From NCBI GenBank assembly GCA_910587395.1, contig CAJULJ010000046.1, positions 1-19,436 on the forward strand: a DNA stretch of 19,436 bases. The letters run 5' to 3'. Each line of letters begins with the position of its first letter. Position 1 is the stretch's first letter. Shown piece after piece: positions 13,627 through 19,436 of the stretch. Position numbers and translations under genes: made by a program. The notes beneath the pieces were generated by a model. The model searched no databases. It worked only from the letters and a program-made list of their open reading frames with translations, and had not been told where the DNA came from. This DNA comes from an uncultured Oscillospiraceae bacterium. Lineage in GTDB: Bacteria > Bacillota > Clostridia > Oscillospirales > Oscillospiraceae.

Positions 13627-14961
13627 TCAGTATTGATACTTTTTCCGCATGCCCCACAAAAACGCCGCCGTCACCGCCACCGCCAGCGCCTCCGCCGCCA
13701 CAATGGACAGCCAGATGCCGTCCACCTCCCAGATCAGCGGGAAGATCAGCACCGCCGCCGCCTGGAACACCAGCGTGCGCAAAAAGGAGATGGCCGCCGA
13801 CACAAGGCCGTTGTTCAGGGCGGTGAAAAAGGACGAGCCGAATATGGCAAACCCGGAGAACAGGAAGCAGAAGGAAAAAATGGTAAACGCGCGGGCGGTG
13901 AGCTCCAGCAGCCCTGCGTCATATCCCACAAACAGCAGGGACAGCGGTCTGCCCAGCAGCTGGGCGGCGGCGAACATGCACCCGGCAAATACGGCGACGA
14001 TCACCGTACTCCTCCGGCGCAGCCCCCGCAGCTCCTCATGGTTCTGCGCCCCGTAGTGGTAGCCGATCACCGGGGCGGTGCCCACCGCATAGCCGATGAA
14101 CACCGCCTGGAACACCAGGCTGACGTACATCAGCACGCCATAGGCCGCCACGCCGTCCTCTCCTGCGTAGTTCAGCAGCTGGGCGTTGTAGAGCATGCTC
14201 ACCACCGAGCCGGAAATGCTGCTCATCAGCTCCGACACGCCGTTGGTGCAGGTTTTCCACAGTGCCCGGCCGTCAAACCGTGTCCGGCCCAGCCGCAGGA
14301 GGCTGCTGTTGGGCCGGGCGAAATAGATCAGCGGGATAACGCCGCCCACGCACTGGCTGACGGCGGTGGCCGCCGCCGCGCCCTCCAGCCCCCAGCGGAA
14401 CGCCGCCACAAACAGGGCGTCCAGCACCATATTCGTGACTCCCGCCGCCACCGTCACATAAAGGCCCAGCGCGGGCTTCTCCGCCGTGGAAAACAGGCAC
14501 TGAAACTCATACTGAAGGACAAAGGCAGGGATGGCCAGCAGGATGATCCGGGCGTAGGTCACGCTGTCCTCCAGCATCTGCCCCTGGGCCCCCAGCGCGG
14601 CGGCAATGGGCCGGATCAGAAGCAATCCCACCGCCGCCAGCGCCGTGCCGCAGCCGATGCCGGTGTAAATCACCAGAGAAAACAGGCGGTTGGCCTCCTC
14701 CCGCTTTCCCTCTCCCATGATCTTGGCGATGAGGGCGCCGCCGCCGGTGCCCAGCATGAACCCGGCGGCCCCCAGGATCATCAGCACAGGGAAGATGAAG
14801 TTCACGGCGGTGAACGAGGTCTTTCCCACGAAATTCGAGACAAAAAAGCCGTCCACCACGCCGTAAATGGAGGTGAACACCATCATCACGATGGACGGCA
14901 GGGTGTAACGCAACAGCTTTGAATAGGTAAAGTGGTCTGACAACTGGATCTTCATTTTCAT
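13627..14961 (-). CDS. MATE family efflux transporter
   Basis: A 444-residue integral membrane exporter with about 12 hydrophobic helices in two similar halves, the usual MATE size. Such proteins move drugs or organic cations out of the cell, driven by Na+ or H+. Family-like features are LPSIVMMVFTSIYGVVDGFFVS in the first helix region (residues about 21-42), GTGGGALIAKIMGEGKREEA after helix 2 (71-90) and the matching YAVGTAPVIGYHYGAQN in the second half. ATG 14959-14961 follows AAAAGGAGC. It lies 11 bases after the marR gene and is cotranscribed with it, so its substrate is probably linked to the regulator's ligand. The substrate itself cannot be inferred. Confidence 0.92.
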   Translation of the reverse strand: MKMKIQLSDHFTYSKLLRYTLPSIVMMVFTSIYGVVDGFFVSNFVGKTSFTAVNFIFPVLMILGAAGFMLGTGGGALIAKIMGEGKREEANRLFSLVIYTGIGCGTALAAVGLLLIRPIAAALGAQGQMLEDSVTYARIILLAIPAFVLQYEFQCLFSTAEKPALGLYVTVAAGVTNMVLDALFVAAFRWGLEGAAAATAVSQCVGGVIPLIYFARPNSSLLRLGRTRFDGRALWKTCTNGVSELMSSISGSVVSMLYNAQLLNYAGEDGVAAYGVLMYVSLVFQAVFIGYAVGTAPVIGYHYGAQNHEELRGLRRRSTVIVAVFAGCMFAAAQLLGRPLSLLFVGYDAGLLELTARAFTIFSFCFLFSGFAIFGSSFFTALNNGLVSAAISFLRTLVFQAAAVLIFPLIWEVDGIWLSIVAAEALAVAVTAAFLWGMRKKYQY

Positions 14962-14972
14962 GGTTGCTCCTT

Positions 14973-15410
14973 TTATAATTGTTTCACTTTTTCTTTGATG
15001 GCGGCCACAAAGCGCCCGGTGAGTTCCAGATACGTTTGCAGCTCCTCCCTGCTCCAGGAGGTGTATATCTCATCCTCCAGCTCGATCAGCGGCACTGCCG
15101 TGCGCAGGGCCAGCTCCCGGCCCTGCGCGGTGAGGTGGACGTTTTTCCCCCGGCCTCCCGTCGCATCCAGGCGAATGACGCCTTCCCCCTCCAGCTTGCG
15201 GATGGCAGAGTTGATGGTCTGCTTGCTCATCCCCGACTGCCGGACGATCTCATGGAGGGCGCAGGGGGACCCCTCGCTGCACAGCGTATACAGCACAGAT
15301 ACAGTGCTGTCTGACAACCCCAACTTTACCGACGCCTCGTGATACGTCCCATTGATCTCCCCAATCAGGCGATTGAAACGCCTCAGCTCTTTTGAAACGT
15401 TGATATCCAT
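14973..15410 (-). CDS. MarR family transcriptional regulator
   Basis: A 145-residue winged-helix regulator. After an N-terminal dimerisation helix comes the DNA-binding region: LHEIVRQSGMSKQTINSAIRKLEGEGVI (about 72-99), a beta wing with GGRGKNVHLT (104-113), and C-terminal helices for dimerisation. I chose ATG 15408-15410 because GAGGAGG lies 6-7 bases upstream; the open frame before it covers the promoter. It is the first gene of an operon with a MATE exporter, the standard arrangement for a ligand-released repressor of its own export operon. A perfect dyad overlaps its -10 element. Confidence 0.92.
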   Translation of the reverse strand: MDINVSKELRRFNRLIGEINGTYHEASVKLGLSDSTVSVLYTLCSEGSPCALHEIVRQSGMSKQTINSAIRKLEGEGVIRLDATGGRGKNVHLTAQGRELALRTAVPLIELEDEIYTSWSREELQTYLELTGRFVAAIKEKVKQL

Positions 15411-15429
15411 AGTTTTCCTCCTCATGTCC

Positions 15430-15468
15430 GAAATCGTACCAGAGCACAGAGGAGTATAGTACGATTTC
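15430..15468 (-). promoter_or_regulatory. Probable MarR operator dyad over the -10 element
   Basis: GAAATCGTAC at 15430-15439 is the exact reverse complement of GTACGATTTC at 15459-15468, with 19 bases between arms. The upstream arm falls in the -35/-10 spacer next to the -10 hexamer, and the other arm falls in the early transcribed leader. Each arm ends in the tetramer GTAC, itself self-complementary. A repressor bound here would block RNA polymerase. The leader RNA could not form this stem in full, because one arm lies upstream of the expected start. Confidence 0.72.
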
Positions 15469-15481
15469 ATACCAATGTCAA
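15453..15481 (-). promoter_or_regulatory. Promoter of the marR-MATE operon
   Basis: On the minus strand a consensus -35 TTGACA (complement of 15476-15481), an exact 17-base spacer and -10 TATACT (complement of 15453-15458). The marR ATG is about 40 bases downstream of the -10. This near-consensus promoter would be strong if not repressed. Confidence 0.9.
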
Positions 15482-15495
15482 GCCCTTCTTTCCCC

Positions 15496-15524
15496 AAAAA
15501 AGGCGGCAGGGTCGCCCCTGCCGC
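15496..15524 (-). terminator. Terminator of the GNAT gene
   Basis: A 9-bp stem GCGGCAGGG/CCCTGCCGC (15516-15524 and 15503-15511) with a 4-base loop. After one C it is followed by TTTTTT on the minus strand (complement of 15496-15501). It lies 15 bases past the acetyltransferase stop codon and insulates the marR promoter. Confidence 0.92.
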
Positions 15525-15539
15525 GCTTTGTCTTTATGG

Positions 15540-16070
15540 TCACAGCACGCACTCCAACTGGCAGTCGAAGGGCTCCGCCTCCACGTGCTTTTGGTTATAC
15601 TCACAGGCCTCCACGCAGCCCATCCTTTGGTAAAACGACTGGCTCTCCACCGCCGAGTGGGCGGATATGTACAGCTTACGCCCGCCGTGGGCCCGGGCCC
15701 AATCCTTCGCCGCGGCAAACAGCGCCGCGCCCATTCCCTTTCCCCGCATGTCCTCGGATACATGGATGCTGGACAGGTCCAAATATCTGTTCTCCCCGCC
15801 GAACAGCTCCGGTTCTACCGAGGCAAAGCCCTTCAGCACTCCGTCACAGAACCCGCCCAGCACCAGCCCTCCGGCGCTCTCCGTGTTTTTCAGGCAGGAC
15901 ACCAGAAACTCATAATCCTTTTCCGACCAGTCGTCGATAAACGGGTCGTCGCGGATCACCCACTCGCCCTCTTCCCGCCGCCAGCACTTAACCACCACCT
16001 GACGGCGGTTAAAAGAGCAAAACAGCGCCCTGTCCAGCTCACCGGCGGAAACGATTCGGTATTCGATCAT
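15540..16070 (-). CDS. GNAT family N-acetyltransferase
   Basis: A 176-residue acetyltransferase that moves an acetyl group from acetyl-CoA to an amine; the acceptor is unknown. The core GNAT fold spans about 65-155. VLGGFCDGVLKGFASVE gives strands 2-3, LDLSSIHVSEDMRGKGMGAALF (98-118) holds strand 4 and the acetyl-CoA pyrophosphate loop RGKGMG (109-114), and LYISAHSAVESQSFYQRMGC (133-152) holds strand 5 and the C-terminal helix. The first 60 residues are charged and Trp-rich. ATG 16068-16070 follows GAGGAGG by about 9 bases. It is transcribed alone from its own promoter, with a terminator behind. Confidence 0.9.
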   Translation of the reverse strand: MIEYRIVSAGELDRALFCSFNRRQVVVKCWRREEGEWVIRDDPFIDDWSEKDYEFLVSCLKNTESAGGLVLGGFCDGVLKGFASVEPELFGGENRYLDLSSIHVSEDMRGKGMGAALFAAAKDWARAHGGRKLYISAHSAVESQSFYQRMGCVEACEYNQKHVEAEPFDCQLECVL

Positions 16071-16101
16071 TGTTAAAACCTCCTCAGCGCTCATTATTTT
16101 T

Positions 16102-16130
16102 ATTATGCAAGAACGCCCCGGATTTGTAAA
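16102..16130 (-). promoter_or_regulatory. Promoter of the GNAT gene
   Basis: On the minus strand -35 TTTACA (complement of 16125-16130), a 17-base spacer and -10 CATAAT (complement of 16102-16107), 31 bases before the ATG. Each hexamer has one mismatch to consensus. Confidence 0.78.
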
Positions 16131-16143
16131 GCCCCCCCTGCCG

Positions 16144-16173
16144 AAAAGCGGAGGGGACCGCCGTCCCCTCCGC
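16144..16173 (-). terminator. Terminator of the Clp ATPase gene
   Basis: A perfect 11-bp stem GCGGAGGGGAC/GTCCCCTCCGC (16163-16173 with 16148-16158) with a 4-base loop, followed on the minus strand by TTTT. It starts 6 bases after the clp stop codon. Confidence 0.9.
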
Positions 16174-16179
16174 CCTTTC

Positions 16180-18273
16180 TCACACTTCCCGTTTTTCCGT
16201 GCGCAGCACGATGTCCTCCCGCTCCACGGCCAGACACAGGGTGTCCCCCGCGCCAAGCCGCTCGGACAGGAGCAGGTCGGCGGCGGGCTCCTCCACCTTC
16301 CGGCGCACCGCCCGGCGGATAGGCCGGGCCCCCTGTTCCTGCTCCCCGCCGGGGTCGGCCAGCAGGGAGACGGCCTCCCATTTGGCGTCCAGGTCCACCC
16401 CCAGCTCGGACAGGCGGCCCCGCACACTGCCCAGCATCCGCATGGCGATGCGCTCCAGATCCCGGCGCTCCAGGCGGTCGAACAGAATCACCTCGTCCAG
16501 GCGGTTGAGGAACTCCGGCTTGAACCTGCCCTTCAGCTCCGCCATCACCGCCTCCCGGCGCTTGTCGTCGGTGTTTCCCCCGGCAAAGCCCAGGGGCGGC
16601 GACTTGCTTACCAGCTTCTGGGCCCCGATGTTGGAGGTCATCACCACCACCGTGTTGCGGAAGTCCGCCTTGCGGCCCTGGCCGTCGGTGAGCTGGCCGT
16701 CCTCCATCACCTGGAGGAGGATGTTCTGCATATCGTCGTGGGCCTTTTCCAGCTCGTCAAACAGCACCACCGACCAGGGACGGCGGCGGACCTGCTCGGT
16801 GAGCTGTCCGCCCTCCTCGTGGCCCACATAACCCGGAGGGGAGCCCACCAGCCGGGACGTGGCATGCTTTTCCATATACTCGGACATATCGAAGCGGATC
16901 AGAGCGTCCTCACTGCCGAACAGCGCCGCCGCCAGGGCCCGGCACAGCTCCGTCTTGCCCACGCCGGTGGGGCCCATGAACAGGAATACCCCGATGGGCC
17001 GGTTGGGCTCCTTCAGCCCCACCCGGCTGCGGCGGATGGCCGCAGCCACGGCGGACACCGCTTTGTCCTGCCCCACCACCCGGCGGTGAAGCTCCCCCTC
17101 CAGCTCCAGCAGGCGTTTTGCCTCCCCTTTTGTGATGGACTCCAGCGGAATGCCCGTCCACTGGGCCAGCACCGCAGCGATCTCCTCCCGGCCCAGCTCT
17201 CGGGCGCCGCCGCCCTTCTGACGAGTCTGCTTGCGGTCCAGCTCCCGGCGGAAATCCGCCTCCGCGTCCCGGAGCATGGCGGCCCGCTCAAAGTCCTGCA
17301 TGGCGATGGCCTGGGCCTTTTCCCGGGCCGCCCGCTCCGCCCGGTCGGACAGGGCCCGGAGCGAGACGGGCACCTCCTCCTCCATCCTCATCCGGGCCGC
17401 GCCCTCGTCGATGAGGTCGATGGCCTTGTCGGGCAGGTAGCGGTCGGGCAGGTAGCGCTGGGACAGCTCCACCGCCGCGTCAACGGCCGCGTCGGAGATG
17501 GTCAGGCCGTGGTGCTCCTCGTACCGGCGGCGCAGACCCCGGAGAATGGCCTTGGCCTGATCCGGGCTGGGCTCCGCCACCCGCACGGGCTGGAAGCGGC
17601 GCTCCAAAGCCGCGTCCTTTTCAATATATTTACGATACTCTTCCAACGTGGTGGCGCCCACCACCTGAATCTCTCCCCGGCTCAACGCGGGTTTGAGGAT
17701 ATTTGCCGCGTCGATGGCTCCCTCAGCGGAGCCCGCTCCCACAATATTATGGAGCTCGTCCAGGAACAGAATCACGTTACCCGCCCGGCGCACCTCGGCA
17801 AGGACCTGGTTCACCCGCTCCTCAAACTCACCTCGGTATTTGGTGCCCGCCACCATGGACACCAGGTCCAGAGCCAGCAGACGCTTGCCGCGCAGGGGCT
17901 CCGGCACCGCCCCCGACGACATGCGCAGGGCCAGCCCCTCCGCCACCGCCGTCTTGCCCACGCCGGGCTCGCCGATGAGGGCCGGGTTGTTCTTGGTCCG
18001 CCGGGCCAGGATCTGAATCACCCGGCCCACCTCCTGGTCCCGGCCCACCAGGGGGTCCAGCCCTCCCAGCGCCGCCATCCGGGTCAGGTCCCGGGAAAAC
18101 CGGTCGGTGAGGCGGGTGTCCGCCCCCTCCCGGGCCCTGGGCCGTTCCTCCCGGTACAGGGCCTGGGGATCACCCCCCGGCCTTCCCGCAGTATTCTTGG
18201 GTGCCTGCTCCCCCTTATTTCGATTCACCATAAAAAAACCCCGCAATCTTTGAAAAATACTCAGCCGTTCCAT
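16180..18273 (-). CDS. Clp-type AAA+ unfoldase (ClpC/ClpE-like) without N domain
   Basis: A 697-residue double AAA+ ATPase that should unfold proteins for ClpP. AAA1 has Walker A GEPGVGKT (101-108) and Walker B FLDE (E173). A short middle domain with a UVR-like segment (about 319-345) marks it as ClpC/ClpE-like rather than ClpB. AAA2 has Walker A GPTGVGKT (434-441), Walker B LFDE (E507) and sensor TSNIG. The LGF tripeptide at 561-563 is the expected ClpP-docking loop. The two tandem N-terminal Clp repeats and the zinc finger of ClpE are absent, and only about 55 polar residues precede AAA1. ATG 18271-18273 has GGGAGA 6 bases upstream; the TACCGGAGGACA site further up could serve an earlier start. 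Transcribed alone, with a strong terminator. Confidence 0.9.
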   Translation of the reverse strand: MERLSIFQRLRGFFMVNRNKGEQAPKNTAGRPGGDPQALYREERPRAREGADTRLTDRFSRDLTRMAALGGLDPLVGRDQEVGRVIQILARRTKNNPALIGEPGVGKTAVAEGLALRMSSGAVPEPLRGKRLLALDLVSMVAGTKYRGEFEERVNQVLAEVRRAGNVILFLDELHNIVGAGSAEGAIDAANILKPALSRGEIQVVGATTLEEYRKYIEKDAALERRFQPVRVAEPSPDQAKAILRGLRRRYEEHHGLTISDAAVDAAVELSQRYLPDRYLPDKAIDLIDEGAARMRMEEEVPVSLRALSDRAERAAREKAQAIAMQDFERAAMLRDAEADFRRELDRKQTRQKGGGARELGREEIAAVLAQWTGIPLESITKGEAKRLLELEGELHRRVVGQDKAVSAVAAAIRRSRVGLKEPNRPIGVFLFMGPTGVGKTELCRALAAALFGSEDALIRFDMSEYMEKHATSRLVGSPPGYVGHEEGGQLTEQVRRRPWSVVLFDELEKAHDDMQNILLQVMEDGQLTDGQGRKADFRNTVVVMTSNIGAQKLVSKSPPLGFAGGNTDDKRREAVMAELKGRFKPEFLNRLDEVILFDRLERRDLERIAMRMLGSVRGRLSELGVDLDAKWEAVSLLADPGGEQEQGARPIRRAVRRKVEEPAADLLLSERLGAGDTLCLAVEREDIVLRTEKREV

Positions 18274-18339
18274 ACAGTTTCTCCCATTGTCCTCCGGTAG
18301 TGACAGTTCTCTTGGCAAGGATGGGAAATTTTAGCTGAA

Positions 18340-18345
18340 ATTATA
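18340..18345 (-). promoter_or_regulatory. Candidate -10 element for the clp gene
   Basis: A perfect TATAAT on the minus strand 66 bases before the ATG. The only good -35, TTGACA (complement of 18356-18361), is just 10 bases upstream, too close to pair with it, and at 17 bases there is only TTAAAT. The promoter may need an activator or use another -10. I see no paired GGTCAAA heptads of a CtsR site. Confidence 0.4.
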
Positions 18346-18370
18346 CATTTCCCTTTGTCAAAATTTAAAC

Positions 18371-18398
18371 TTGCATTTTCCTCAGAATGTGGTACAAT
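18371..18398 (+). promoter_or_regulatory. Promoter of the ferredoxin gene
   Basis: -35 TTGCAT (18371-18376), 16-base spacer and -10 TACAAT (18393-18398) preceded by TGTGG. It lies 40 bases before the ATG and back to back with the clp promoter region. Confidence 0.7.
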
Positions 18399-18438
18399 GG
18401 TATCCGGTTCAAAACAATTACTTTGGAGGTGTAGTTAC

Positions 18439-18609
18439 ATGGCACGTAAAATTGGTGACGCCTGCGTCTCCTGCGGCGCTTGCGAGTCCGCCTGCCCCGT
18501 GGGCGCGATCTCCATGGGTGACGATCATATGCAGATCGACGCCGGCGCCTGCATCGACTGCGGCGCCTGCGAGGGCACCTGCCCCACCGGCGCGATTGAG
18601 GCCGAGTAA
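18439..18609 (+). CDS. 2[4Fe-4S] clostridial-type ferredoxin
   Basis: A 56-residue electron carrier. Two CxxCxxCxxxCP motifs bind two [4Fe-4S] clusters: C9, C12, C15, C19 and C38, C41, C44, C48. They are related by internal two-fold repetition (CVSCGACESACP and CIDCGACEGTCP). The protein is acidic and of the standard length for clostridial ferredoxins, which serve low-potential reactions such as pyruvate:ferredoxin oxidoreductase and hydrogenase. The ATG at 18439-18441 follows GGAGGT by 8 bases; an upstream extension of the frame covers the promoter and is not used. It is transcribed alone and ends at a strong hairpin. Confidence 0.96.
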   Translation: MARKIGDACVSCGACESACPVGAISMGDDHMQIDAGACIDCGACEGTCPTGAIEAE

Positions 18610-18621
18610 CCTGTAAACCCA

Positions 18622-18665
18622 AAATCCCCCGCTCTCCGTGACAGGAGGGCGGGGGATTTGCTTTT
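18622..18665 (+). terminator. Terminator of the ferredoxin gene
   Basis: AAATCCCCCGC (18622-18632) pairs perfectly with GCGGGGGATTT (18649-18659). Inner CTCC/GGAG pairs extend the stem, and GCTTTT follows. It starts 13 bases after the ferredoxin stop codon. Confidence 0.88.
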
Positions 18666-18836
18666 GCTGTCAAGCCTTTCCAGCCTTTGATTTTCAGCGC
18701 TTTTGGCCCCTCCAGGGCATTCGTCAAAGTGCTCCCATTCCCCCCGGTTCTTTCCAAAACCGGTTGGTTAAAACGCTGATTTTGTGGAAACTTTAACATG
18801 CAATTGGAAATTGTCGTGGATTTGGATAGGAAGTTA

Positions 18837-18845
18837 TGCTATACT
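18837..18845 (+). promoter_or_regulatory. Extended -10 promoter of pckA
   Basis: TGC followed by TATACT (18840-18845) makes an extended -10 element. The -35 at 17 bases, TGGATT, matches only weakly, as is usual for extended -10 promoters. It implies a leader of about 105 bases before the pckA ATG. Confidence 0.6.
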
Positions 18846-18852
18846 GTGAAGT

Positions 18853-18883
18853 TGGTGGAAGATGGTTCTCCACCAGCACCATC
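18853..18883 (+). promoter_or_regulatory. Two mutually exclusive hairpins in the pckA leader
   Basis: TGGTGGA (18853-18859) pairs perfectly with TCCACCA (18869-18875). GATGGT (18861-18866) pairs perfectly with ACCATC (18878-18883). The two stems interlock and cannot form together, and they start only a few bases after the expected transcript start. No T-tract follows, so transcription attenuation is not obvious; control of RNA stability or translation is possible. No known riboswitch was recognised. Confidence 0.4.
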
Positions 18884-18957
18884 AGCTCTCGTCTTTCCCC
18901 CTTCCCTGGCGGACGGACGCTGAAGTGATACACTATATTTATGAGGAGGAACTTTCT

Positions 18958-19436
18958 ATGGAAACCTACGGTCTGGAAAAACTCGGCATCACCGGCATCA
19001 AGGAAATCGTATACAATCCCAGCTACGAGCAGCTCTTTGAGGCGGAGATGGACCCCACCCTGGAGGGCTATGAGAAGGGCCAGATGACCGAGCTGGGCGC
19101 CGTCAACGTCATGACCGGCATCTACACCGGCCGCTCCCCCAAGGATAAGTTCATCGTCATGGACGAGAACTCCAAGGACACCGTGTGGTGGACCTCCGAC
19201 GAGTTCAAGAACGACAACAAGCCCGCCTCCCAGGAGGCCTGGGAGGCCTGCAAGGCCCTGGCCATCCAGGAGCTGTCCAACAAGAAGCTCTATGTGATGG
19301 ACGTGTTCTGCGGCACCAACAAGGACACCCGCATGGCCATCCGCTTCATCATGGAGGTGGCCTGGCAGGCCCACTTCGTCAAGAACATGTTCATCGCCCC
19401 CACCGAGGAGGAGCTGAAGAACTTCAAGCCCGACTT
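18958..19436 (+). CDS. pckA: Phosphoenolpyruvate carboxykinase (ATP), N-terminal part
   Basis: The first 159 codons of an ATP-type PEP carboxykinase; the gene runs off the right edge. The enzyme interconverts oxaloacetate and PEP with ATP/ADP. In anaerobes it may run toward oxaloacetate to fix CO2 and save ATP. VMTGIYTGRSPKDKFIV (51-67) is the family's N-terminal substrate-binding motif, with Arg59 equivalent to the oxaloacetate-binding arginine. YVMDVFCGTN and the following RMAIRFIMEVAWQAHFVKNMFI block are also typical. The ATG at 18958-18960 follows GAGGAGG by 8 bases. The catalytic lysine, P-loop and metal ligands lie beyond the window, so activity cannot be judged. Confidence 0.95.
   Translation, partial: METYGLEKLGITGIKEIVYNPSYEQLFEAEMDPTLEGYEKGQMTELGAVNVMTGIYTGRSPKDKFIVMDENSKDTVWWTSDEFKNDNKPASQEAWEACKALAIQELSNKKLYVMDVFCGTNKDTRMAIRFIMEVAWQAHFVKNMFIAPTEEELKNFKPD

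Larger units (their letters stand above)
18666..18957 (+). other. Intergenic stretch upstream of pckA
   Basis: About 290 bases with no convincing gene. The first 130 bases show nothing clear beyond a weak CCGGTT/AACCGG hairpin near 18750-18770. The second half holds the pckA promoter and its leader. A 41-codon frame at 18798-18923 crosses the promoter, has no good ribosome binding site and is not called. Confidence 0.6.

Noticed and set aside
13567..14922. Plus-strand open frame of 451 codons opposite the MATE gene
   Set aside because: Antisense shadow of the transporter with His/Gln/Arg-rich translation and no family features. Its start lies in a terminator hairpin.
17428..17457. Two back-to-back copies of a 15-bp sequence inside the clp gene
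   Set aside because: It encodes RYLPD twice, but Clp ATPases normally have a similar DRY..DRFLPDKAIDL pattern at this spot, so the DNA repeat reflects similar residues and codon choice, not an expansion.
16105..18300. Plus-strand open frame of 731 codons opposite the clp gene
   Set aside because: It is an antisense shadow created by GC-rich codon use; its translation is low-complexity, rich in His, Arg, Gln and Pro, and has no ribosome binding site. The minus-strand gene has all Clp motifs.
18351..18372. Possible CtsR heat-shock operator before clp
   Set aside because: Only one GTCAAA-like half site is present; the second heptad at the required spacing is missing.
18798..18923. 41-codon plus-strand frame upstream of pckA
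   Set aside because: It spans the pckA promoter, has only a weak GGAAA before its ATG and no recognisable protein features.

Overview
This window looks like chromosome from a GC-rich Gram-positive anaerobe of the Clostridia, most like Oscillospiraceae such as Flavonifractor, Lawsonibacter or Pseudoflavonifractor. That placement is inferred from protein style, strong AGGAGG ribosome binding sites, sigma-A type promoters, a clostridial 2[4Fe-4S] ferredoxin and ATP-type PEP carboxykinase; no database search was possible. Nearly all genes lie on the minus strand. Only an integrase remnant, the ferredoxin and pckA are on the plus strand.

Left edge (1-1000): an accessory scrap. It holds the start of an unidentified gene, a DUF4259-like gene, a perfect 12-bp inverted repeat, and the last 63 codons of a tyrosine recombinase. 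These lie against the 3' side of a tRNA-Leu(CAA), the classic place for an integrated element.

1000-9830: housekeeping, read right to left. yqhQ (DUF1385), prmC (release-factor methylation) and a TIGR04076-type gene come first. Then come recA, a small membrane protein gene, recX (RecA modulator), a decayed membrane protein gene, rimO (ribosomal protein S12 methylthiolation), pgsA (phospholipid synthesis) and a GH13 alpha-glucosidase with a terminator. The tRNA follows with its own promoter and terminator.

9848-13560: a three-gene signalling operon (lipoprotein with four DxDxDG-type repeats, OmpR-type regulator, HisKA kinase) behind a recognisable promoter.

13585-16180: a MarR regulator and MATE exporter operon, whose promoter is overlapped by a perfect 10-bp dyad, and a single GNAT acetyltransferase gene. 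Each unit has its own promoter and terminator.

16180-19436: a Clp ATPase lacking the N-terminal repeat domain is divergent from a small ferredoxin gene. The window ends within pckA, which has a leader with two mutually exclusive hairpins. I see no CRISPR array, toxin-antitoxin pair, phage structural gene or complete mobile element. The best leads for something less described are the lipoprotein two-component operon, the MarR dyad, the pckA leader and the integration scar at the tRNA.
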